A stretch of DNA of 58,219 bases from positions 1 to 58,219 of the forward strand of contig CAYYCX010000015.1 of NCBI GenBank assembly GCA_964470455.1. The letters are read 5' to 3'. The first letter of the stretch is position 1. The number at the start of each line of letters is the position of its first letter. The position numbers were made by a program, and so were the translations under genes. The notes below the pieces were generated by a model that saw only the letters and a list, made by a program, of their open reading frames with translations, was not told where the DNA came from and ran no database searches. Origin of the DNA: JAWXBM01 sp964470455 (GTDB taxonomy: Bacteria > Pseudomonadota > Gammaproteobacteria > Xanthomonadales > SZUA-36). Below, in pieces: positions 52,177-58,219 of the stretch.

Positions 52177-52226
52177 GCACATGGTGCATTGCGTTTTGGT
52201 TCGAGCCGAATGGCAGCACGACAACT

Positions 52227-52889
52227 CTACGGTTTAGGTTCCGATATGCTGGATTGCTTAACGAGTTTCTTCCAACTGCCCATGCGGGGGAAGAATCCTG
52301 GTACCCGGCTTTGATATTCCAGATACTCATCACCAAATTGCTCGATTACCTTTTTTTCCTCCCTGCGGGCCAAAAGAACATAGGCCAACACAATGAGCGG
52401 GAAAATGGTGATGGAAAACACCGTAGGCCAGTGCACAACCCCTTCACCGAAGAGGCCGATAAAAAGACCGGTGTATTGAGGATGCCTCACCAGTGAATAT
52501 AAGCCGTCGGTGGCCAGGCGATTTTGCTCGTGGGCACGATAGAGTTCTCGCCATCCCTGGATAAACAGACCCAAGCCGACGAACAGCAAAGCGTAGCCCA
52601 CGATCATTGCAATCATCATGCCCACCTCTCCAACCCCAAAAAGAGTGGACCAGAGATTTGCGTTCAAATTGGAATTGTCCAAGCCAAAGAACCGCACCAG
52701 CAGGTAAATGGTTAGTGGGAATCCATACATCTCTGCGTACAGGGCAATAATGAATGCCTGTACCAGTCCCGCACCTGCCCACTCGCCCCGGGTCCTCGGT
52801 GCCAAAAATCGGTATAACAACCAGGAAGCGACCACGACCATGATCACGGCAAATATCCAGACTCCAGAATGTTGAATATTTTCATTCAC
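52227..52889 (-). CDS. Isoprenylcysteine-methyltransferase-like membrane protein
   Basis: 220 aa from GTG 52889, chosen because AGGAG sits 10 bases upstream; the frame extends to 52937 through an ATG without a Shine-Dalgarno. Five or so membrane helices precede the conserved ICMT/PEMT signature: LVRHPQYTGLFIGLFGEG, then RREEKKVIEQFGDEYLEYQSRVPGFFP. The family methylates isoprenyl-cysteines, phospholipids or small lipids with SAM, and many bacterial members occur in metal or stress clusters with unknown substrate. A MerR-type promoter of the same set lies at 52995-53025. Confidence 0.85.
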   Translation of the reverse strand: MNENIQHSGVWIFAVIMVVVASWLLYRFLAPRTRGEWAGAGLVQAFIIALYAEMYGFPLTIYLLVRFFGLDNSNLNANLWSTLFGVGEVGMMIAMIVGYALLFVGLGLFIQGWRELYRAHEQNRLATDGLYSLVRHPQYTGLFIGLFGEGVVHWPTVFSITIFPLIVLAYVLLARREEKKVIEQFGDEYLEYQSRVPGFFPRMGSWKKLVKQSSISEPKP

Positions 52890-52994
52890 CGTGAAGTTTC
52901 TCCTGAAATTTTTTTGGGTGTGCGCCATCCGGGACACATGCCGACTGCCGCTCTATTCGATTGCTGACTCGACCATTACTTTTTGATAGATCGA

Positions 52995-53025
52995 GTCTAG
53001 AAGGTGTGAGCAGGACACAGGTCAA
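52995..53025 (-). promoter_or_regulatory. MerR-type operator/promoter of the ICMT-like gene
   Basis: Minus strand -35 TTGACC (53020-53025) and -10 CTAGAC (52995-53000) with 19-bp spacer. The left half ACCTGT and core TCCTGC match the 55892 operator, and the right half is degenerate. Confidence 0.65.
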
Positions 53026-53028
53026 GTG

Positions 53029-53334
53029 TCAAAAAGCCTGCCAGAACTGCAGGCAAGGGATATTGCAGATGATGCGATCGCAATCTTCTTCAAACAGAGC
53101 AATGACAAGCTGGTGAGCGCGTTTGTTCGTGGGTAGCCCGCCATGAATTGTCGCTTCAGTGTGACTGGGGTTATGAGTGCCAATGATTTCTGAAGGCACG
53201 GCACCAAAATAAGCCACTATGTCATCCAATACTTCACTTGCGCCTGATTCTTGCGCAAATGAGGTACCCTGCAGCATGCACAAAAGCGCCAATCCAGCCA
53301 TCGAGCTCACAATGAATTTGAAGCCAAATTTCAT
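53029..53334 (-). CDS. Short exported protein, possibly truncated
   Basis: 101 aa from ATG 53334, where a clear signal peptide begins (MKFGFKFIVSSMAGLALLCMLQGTSFAQ). The mature part includes VLDDIVAYFGAVPSEIIG, HTEATIHGGLP and HQLVIALFEEDCDRI. It resembles a family of small periplasmic proteins that I remember as longer at the C-terminus, and here it stops in an unrelated-looking CNIPCLQFWQAF. The tail abuts the ICMT promoter, suggesting 3' truncation. It lies 29 bp after the CPD-ATPase and is probably in the same transcript. Function unknown. Confidence 0.5.
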   Translation of the reverse strand: MKFGFKFIVSSMAGLALLCMLQGTSFAQESGASEVLDDIVAYFGAVPSEIIGTHNPSHTEATIHGGLPTNKRAHQLVIALFEEDCDRIICNIPCLQFWQAF

Positions 53335-53363
53335 CTTGAATGGCCTCATTGCTCCATTTCGTA

Positions 53364-55718
53364 TCAACTTTGTTTCAAATTGACGCTATGAATGCCCTCC
53401 AGCCGCGTACGCTTGAGCAGCATGGCGTTGACCGCCACCAAGGCAGAACTTCCCGACATTGCGAGCGCTGCAACCTCGGGGCTGATGATCAAGGGATAGA
53501 ACACGCCAGCTGCAGCGGGAAAGGCAAGGACGTTGTAAGCCACTGCCCAAATCAGGTTCTGATGCATTTTACGTAAAGTGGCGCGGGAAAGCTCAATGGC
53601 GCCCAGAACGTCATATGGGTCACTTTTCATCAACACTACATCTGCGCTGTCTATGGCGACATCGGTACCGGCACCTATGGCGAAGCCCACGTCCGCTTGG
53701 GTCAGGGCCGGGGCATCGTTCACCCCGTCACCTACCATCCCGACTTTTTTACCTTGCCCTTGAAGTTCCTTTATTTTGTCCGCCTTTTGTCCCGGCAATA
53801 CATCTGCTATTACGGTCTGGATACCGAGCTCTGAGGCAATACGTTCGGCAGTCGCCTGGTTATCCCCCGTCAGCATGGCAACTTCAACTCCACGCTCGCG
53901 CATTTTCCTGACCATTTCCGCCGCTGTTGGCCGCACCGCGTCAGCGATGGCAATCAGGCCCAGCAACTTCCCGCCATGGGCAATATGCACCACCGTCTGC
54001 CCTGAGGCCTTCAGGCGGGCAGCTTCTTCGGCCATACCCGCCATGTCGACTTTTTCTTCATCCATCAGCCGACCGTTACCCAGCAGCACGGTCTTTCCAT
54101 CAACCTCAGCACGGGCACCCTTGCCTTCAATATTCAGGAAGCCCGTCAGTGGGTGCAACTTCATGCCTTCGGCGCGACGCAGAATCGCCTGTGCCAGGGG
54201 ATGATCAGAGCCCTGCTCAACTGTGGCCGCCAGGCTGAGAACCGCTTCCTCACCTGATCCCTCTGCTGTTGCTACTTCCACAACCTGTGGTTCGCCCATG
54301 GTCAGCGTGCCGGTCTTGTCGAAGACCACGATATCCAGTTTGGTCGCGTCTTCCAAGGCAGCCGCATTTTTGAACAGGATGCCATTCTTAGCGCCGAGAC
54401 CGGTCCCCACCATCACTGCCATAGGTGTGGCCAAGCCCAAGGCATCCGGGCAGGCGATGACAAAAACCGTGATGGTCAAAGTGACTGCAAACAAAATCGT
54501 CGCGTTGAGCCACCAAAACCAGATAGCGAACGTGAGCAAACCGATAACGACGGCAATGACTACCAGCCACTGCGATGCCTTGTCTGCCAGCAACTGGGCC
54601 GGAGCCTTGGAATTCTGAGCTTCCTGCACCAGTTTGACGATTTGCGCCAAGGCGGTGTCGGCTCCGACTTTGGTGGCGCGATATTTAAAACTGCCGCTTT
54701 TGTTGATGGTCGCGCCAATCACCTGATCACCGGGCTTTTTGCCCACCGGCATGGATTCACCGGTGAGCATTGACTCATCTACCTGGGACTCACCTTCAAG
54801 CACCTCACCATCCACGGGTATTTTGTTGCCGGGGCGGATCACTACAACATCATCTTTGGCCACCTCCGAAGTCGAAATCTCAAGCTCCTGCCCATCGCGC
54901 AGCACCATTGCCTTGGGTGGGGCGAGGTCCATCAATGACCGAATGGCTTCCGAAGCCCCGGCACGGGCACGCATTTCCAGCCAGTGGCCGAGCAGGATAA
55001 ACACCAGCAACACTGCTACTGCCTCGAAAAACTGCACTCCATCAAAGAAAAAGGTCGCACCCAGGCTGAACAGGTAGCCGGTACCCACTGAAAGTACCAC
55101 CAGTACTGCCATGTTAAGCACGCCGTTTTTAAGCGCTCGCCAGGCAGCCACGAAAAAGGGCCAGCTTGGCCAGATAACCGCTACGGAGGCGAGCACAAAC
55201 AACCACAGATTGAGATCGAGACCAAAAGGTGGGGCTGGCGGCGTGAACATTCCGCCCATGGGCGAGTAGATAAAAATCGGGATGGTGAAAATCAGCGCGA
55301 CCCAGAAACGGTTACGCATATCCCGCACCATGGCCTGCATGTCCATGCTGCCGCCGTGGCCCATCTCGTGTGCCATGTCGGCATGCTTGCCTTTATCAAC
55401 GCCGGACTTTGCCTTGCTGGCGCCATGGTCGTGTTGATCGCTGCTTGATGAAACTGCAGCCGCTTTTTCCTCGGGATCATGCGGAACACAGACGTGTTTC
55501 GGCAACGCTTCCCCCGCACAGTGGTAGCCGCAATCCTTCACTTTGGCTTCTATTGCCTTGAGATCGGTGTGTGTCTCGTCATAAGTGATGGAAGCGCTGC
55601 CGGCGACATAGTTCACTTTGACGCTTTCCACGCCAGGAAGCCGACCTAGCTGCTTTTCCACTCCAGCGGCGCTCAGTGCGGAGAGCATTCCGGAGACTTC
55701 TATATTGATTGTCCTCAT
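53364..55718 (-). CDS. P1B-type heavy-metal ATPase with CPD motif and Cys-less HMA
   Basis: 784 aa from ATG 55718, with GAGGT upstream. Residues 1-65 have the HMA fold but the metal loop reads SGMLSALSAAGVE where GMxCxxC is normal, so it cannot bind Cu(I) the usual way. A His/Met-rich segment lies at about 90-128. The membrane metal site is ACPDALGLATP (residues 423-425 CPD) in place of CPC. Other P-type motifs are intact: DKTGTLTMG, SDHPLAQAI, GDGVNDAPALTQA. The final helix has MSGSSALVAVNAML. It exports a metal, perhaps copper, but specificity may differ from CPC pumps. It is controlled by the 55892 promoter. Confidence 0.92.
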   Translation of the reverse strand: MRTINIEVSGMLSALSAAGVEKQLGRLPGVESVKVNYVAGSASITYDETHTDLKAIEAKVKDCGYHCAGEALPKHVCVPHDPEEKAAAVSSSSDQHDHGASKAKSGVDKGKHADMAHEMGHGGSMDMQAMVRDMRNRFWVALIFTIPIFIYSPMGGMFTPPAPPFGLDLNLWLFVLASVAVIWPSWPFFVAAWRALKNGVLNMAVLVVLSVGTGYLFSLGATFFFDGVQFFEAVAVLLVFILLGHWLEMRARAGASEAIRSLMDLAPPKAMVLRDGQELEISTSEVAKDDVVVIRPGNKIPVDGEVLEGESQVDESMLTGESMPVGKKPGDQVIGATINKSGSFKYRATKVGADTALAQIVKLVQEAQNSKAPAQLLADKASQWLVVIAVVIGLLTFAIWFWWLNATILFAVTLTITVFVIACPDALGLATPMAVMVGTGLGAKNGILFKNAAALEDATKLDIVVFDKTGTLTMGEPQVVEVATAEGSGEEAVLSLAATVEQGSDHPLAQAILRRAEGMKLHPLTGFLNIEGKGARAEVDGKTVLLGNGRLMDEEKVDMAGMAEEAARLKASGQTVVHIAHGGKLLGLIAIADAVRPTAAEMVRKMRERGVEVAMLTGDNQATAERIASELGIQTVIADVLPGQKADKIKELQGQGKKVGMVGDGVNDAPALTQADVGFAIGAGTDVAIDSADVVLMKSDPYDVLGAIELSRATLRKMHQNLIWAVAYNVLAFPAAAGVFYPLIISPEVAALAMSGSSALVAVNAMLLKRTRLEGIHSVNLKQS

Positions 55719-55891
55719 GCTTTACCTCAACAATTTACTACTCACCTCTCTGCGAGCAGTGGTACAAAGACCAATTGACCAATCAGCAAATCAAACCGTC
55801 TTAAACCTTGCATGAAAAATTTCCAAGCAACCGAGTAGTTGGCCTGTCGATAAGTAACCTGCAAGAACCACAAGCCCTGTATCGGTACCTA

Positions 55892-55922
55892 GTCTAAGAC
55901 CTGTATCCTGCAGACAGGTCAA
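55892..55922 (-). promoter_or_regulatory. MerR-type operator/promoter of the CPD-ATPase
   Basis: Minus strand -35 TTGACC (55917-55922) and -10 TTAGAC (55892-55897) with 19-bp spacer. The dyad GACCTGT...ACAGGTC is 7+7 bp perfect, with a 9-base core. It has the strongest symmetry of the four sites. It is 170 bp upstream of the ATPase start. Confidence 0.88.
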
Positions 55923-55954
55923 CAGGAGGCTTCAGCCGGAATTGCCTGAAAATT

Positions 55955-55985
55955 TTGACCTGTTACCTGCATACAGGTTTTAAGC
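55955..55985 (+). promoter_or_regulatory. MerR-type operator/promoter of the UbiB-like gene
   Basis: Plus strand -35 TTGACC (55955-55960) and -10 TTAAGC (55980-55985) with 19-bp spacer. The dyad ACCTGT...ACAGGT is 6+6 bp perfect with core CCTGCA. Its sequence is nearly identical to the reversed 55892 operator. The downstream leader includes a possible 12-codon ORF (ATG 56079 to TAA 56115) ahead of the kinase gene. Confidence 0.85.
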
Positions 55986-56123
55986 TGAGGCACTGTGACT
56001 GGCTGAAAAGCCTATTTACTCATATTAGCAATCAAGCCTTTTATGGGCCCCATTGAAACCCGTTCTAGGATAGAGAAGATGAAAATGTCTTATCGTCAAC
56101 CGACTCAGTTCCGCTAACCTGGC

Positions 56124-57713
56124 ATGAGCCGATCAAGATTCTCGCGCAGCCTTCAGATCATTCTGGCCTTTGGAAGTTATGGCTGGTATTGGATGCGCTG
56201 GCACCACAAGTCACCAGAACGCCTGCCCCCAAAGCTAAGCCAAACAATAGAGAAGCTGGGCACTACGTTCATCAAACTTGGCCAGGGCCTCAGCTTACGC
56301 CGTGACCTGCTTCCAGCAGCTTATCTCGAAGCCCTGGAAAGTTTGCAGAGCACAGTTCCACCATTTGACAGCGAGATTGCGGTGCGCACCATTGAGAGCG
56401 CTTTCGGTCAACCCGTCGAAACACTGTTTAAGTCATTTGAAAGAACACCTTTCGCAGCGGCATCCATTGCACAGGTGCATCGAGCACAAATGGCAGATGG
56501 CCGCCGGGTGGCAGTGAAGGTGCGCCGACCGGCAATTGTACGCCAGGTCGCAGCGGATCTGTGGCTGCTTCGCCGATTGCTGCGTATTGGCATGGTTCTG
56601 TTTCCCGGCCTGAAAGAGCAACAACCTTTGGACCTTGTTGACGAGTTGGAGGAATTTTTGCGTTTGGAAATGGACTTGGCGCACGAAGCGAGCAACATGC
56701 GGCGATTGGCAAGAGCATTTGATGAGTTGCCAAATGTCACTATGCCAGCCTTGATAGAGCCTCTGGCGCATTCTGAAGTGCTGGTCCAGGAATTCAGTCA
56801 TGGCCAGCCTTTACGTACTGTTTTTGCCTCTAAAAGTGCTCAGGAACTGGCTTATGTGGTACTCGACGCCTACGTGCAACAATTGTTTGCAAAGGGTGTG
56901 TTTCATGCGGACCCACACCCGGGCAACTTGTTCATAATGGCCGATGGCCGGGTTTGCTTCCATGACTTTGGATCCATTGGCTATTTGGATCCTGAGTCAC
57001 GTACCTCTTTGGCGCAGCTGATAGCCGCTATCGTGATCAACGACGCAACCGGCGTGTTGGATGCGGCCACAGCGATGGGGTTCATCCAGGGAGCGGTCGA
57101 CCGACACACTTACCAACGGGCAATCAGTGAAATCCTTGAGCGGATGGCCAGCTTACCGCTGAAAGACTGGTCAGTGGCTGAGGCCATTTGGCAAATCGCT
57201 AGAATAGGCTCCGGAAAGAATTTTCGGTTGCCGCGACACTTGCTGGTTCTGCTTCGAACCCTGTTTCTGGCTGAAAACACCTTACGTGCCTTGGTTCCGA
57301 ACTTCGACCTGATCGCGGCTTTGCGTGATCGCAGCAGTGAAATACAAAGGCTTATCGAGTCCAATTCAACCCAACTTCCGCTCACTGAACGGGTGGCAAG
57401 AGCCACGCAACAAATGCCGGCCCTGTTGGCCGACGCGCTACGGCAATTGCGTATTGACGATGGCCGACCGTCCCTGGGTGTACACCATCACGGTCTGGAA
57501 GAACTGGAAGTTACGATTTCGCGCACCGGCAACCGCCTGTCTTTGGCCCTTATTACACTGGGTCTGTATATCGCTGGATCAATTCTGATGCTGCACGGTG
57601 GCGGTCCTCAATTGTGGGAGCATGTGCCTTTGGGAGCGGCGTTGGCTTATGGCTTGGCAGTATTTCTATCGCTGCGATTGATATTCGCCATTCGGCATTC
57701 GGGGAAATTGTAG
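56124..57713 (+). CDS. AarF/UbiB-family (ABC1) kinase-like protein
   Basis: 529 aa from ATG 56124. ABC1 family motifs are in order: the KxGQ motif FIKLGQGLSLRRDLLP, the Ala-rich loop FAAASIAQVH, the lysine VAVKVRRP, the catalytic HADPHPGNLF, and the metal-binding DFGSIGYL. The C-terminus has two predicted membrane helices (LSLALITLGLYIAGSIL; AALAYGLAVFLSLRLIF), as UbiB does. UbiB proteins are atypical kinase/ATPases supporting quinone biosynthesis. This one sits in a metal island under a MerR-type promoter and not near ubi genes. A role in protecting or rebuilding quinones or membranes under copper stress is inferred. Confidence 0.88.
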   Translation: MSRSRFSRSLQIILAFGSYGWYWMRWHHKSPERLPPKLSQTIEKLGTTFIKLGQGLSLRRDLLPAAYLEALESLQSTVPPFDSEIAVRTIESAFGQPVETLFKSFERTPFAAASIAQVHRAQMADGRRVAVKVRRPAIVRQVAADLWLLRRLLRIGMVLFPGLKEQQPLDLVDELEEFLRLEMDLAHEASNMRRLARAFDELPNVTMPALIEPLAHSEVLVQEFSHGQPLRTVFASKSAQELAYVVLDAYVQQLFAKGVFHADPHPGNLFIMADGRVCFHDFGSIGYLDPESRTSLAQLIAAIVINDATGVLDAATAMGFIQGAVDRHTYQRAISEILERMASLPLKDWSVAEAIWQIARIGSGKNFRLPRHLLVLLRTLFLAENTLRALVPNFDLIAALRDRSSEIQRLIESNSTQLPLTERVARATQQMPALLADALRQLRIDDGRPSLGVHHHGLEELEVTISRTGNRLSLALITLGLYIAGSILMLHGGGPQLWEHVPLGAALAYGLAVFLSLRLIFAIRHSGKL

Positions 57714-57858
57714 ATTTACGTGCCACATCAAAGTGCTGGCTATACAGGCATGTTGCCAAGCTCCGAGGTGCCACATTTACTCATGCTGCCCGATTCAGGC
57801 TCGCGTCCGGTATCTGCATGATCGAGCTTATACAACTAATGGACTGCCGAGAGTAACA

Positions 57859-58219
57859 GTGGAAAAGCAAGTCAAAGAAGCAGGCAACCAACTCACCGAC
57901 ACCCTGAATCGGGATTGTCACTGCATTTCCGTCAACAGAGAGTTTCTGCGTGGCAGCCTGGCTGCTAATCTGAAAGATGCCGGCTTGCCCAAACGACTCC
58001 TGGATGTGCACCACCACCTGTTTGCCGACTCGCCGGTTTTCTTATGGCAAGGTCACATCAACAGAATGGCGGAGCTGATTCGTGCAGTAGAGACTGTCGC
58101 CGACAATGTGGCCTATCGTGAGGCTGTATTAGCGGCGGCACCCGCGAGTGCTCGTCAAGACCTTGGAAGCCGCGGCGTCTTTTTTGGCTACGATTTTCAC
58201 CTTGGCGAAGAAGGTCCGC
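57859..58219 (+). CDS. Partial ATP-grasp-like protein (runs off window)
   Basis: At least 120 residues from GTG 57859 to the end of the window. It begins MEKQVKEAGNQLTDTLNRDCHCISVN and continues through LFADSPVFLWQGHINRM to GVFFGYDFHLGEEGP. The last stretch resembles the segment before the L-I-E-I-N-T-N-A-G-G motif of uncharacterised ATP-grasp proteins, but that motif lies beyond the window. It follows the UbiB-like gene by 145 bp. The likely role is a carboxylate-amine ligase, with substrate unknown and confidence limited by truncation. Confidence 0.55.
   Translation, partial: MEKQVKEAGNQLTDTLNRDCHCISVNREFLRGSLAANLKDAGLPKRLLDVHHHLFADSPVFLWQGHINRMAELIRAVETVADNVAYREAVLAAAPASARQDLGSRGVFFGYDFHLGEEGP

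Overview
This window is a GC-rich stretch of a gammaproteobacterial chromosome scaffold. The lineage cannot be fixed from the sequence. A REP-like extragenic repeat with GGAGCGAGCCATGCTCGCGA-type palindromes, PA2778/PA2779-type proteins, DUF885 peptidases and many TonB receptors suggest a Xanthomonadales-like or Pseudomonas-like relative. A 10-N scaffold gap (17512-17521) breaks one gene. No rRNA, tRNA or CRISPR was seen.

Region 1 (1-28 kb) looks like ordinary, if enzyme-rich, chromosome. It holds a metzincin-type exported metalloprotease, an OCH1-like glycosyltransferase, and an AraC regulator divergent from a PaiB-like flavoprotein. A strong Fur box then precedes a siderophore-type TonB receptor. 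The receptor is followed in the same direction by four translationally coupled, exported amidohydrolase-superfamily proteins and an HSL-type esterase (5.07-16.4 kb). The second amidohydrolase is a paralogue of the first that has lost every recognisable metal ligand. Next come PA2778/PA2779 homologues, an alkaline phosphatase lipoprotein, a GNAT-like protein, two single-domain cyclic-nucleotide-binding proteins coupled to a FAD monooxygenase, a lectin/endostatin-like secreted protein, a DUF885 lipoprotein peptidase, and a large TonB receptor. The last has two tandem terminators downstream and paired palindromes upstream.

Region 2 (28-58 kb) is a metal-resistance island. In order it carries: an exported Cys/His-rich protein and a Cus-type copper/silver RND system whose adaptor ends in two CusF-like domains; a mer-type cluster (MerR, MerT, MerP, GDCCVxC protein) without merA here, and a CDF-like transporter; a Czc-type RND system with a PII-like protein and another exported His/Cys-rich protein; a MerR regulator divergent from a YHS-containing Cu+ ATPase; a DUF2231/His-rich/NTF2-like fusion; a methyltransferase; an SPW-repeat protein; a decayed IS30 transposase end; a potassium channel; and a third MerR. 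After these come a CopZ-like chaperone, an isoprenylcysteine-methyltransferase-like membrane enzyme, a CPD-motif P1B ATPase and, divergently, an AarF/UbiB-like kinase followed by an ATP-grasp-like gene that runs off the end.

The most interesting signal is a MerR-type operator/promoter (19-bp spacer, half-sites near ACCTGT and ACAGGT) that recurs four times between 52.1 and 56.0 kb. It would place the chaperone, the membrane methyltransferase, the CPD-ATPase and the UbiB-like kinase in one regulon, probably under the MerR at 50582-51037. The second candidate novelty is the Fur-box TonB receptor/amidohydrolase operon with its enzyme-pseudoenzyme pair.
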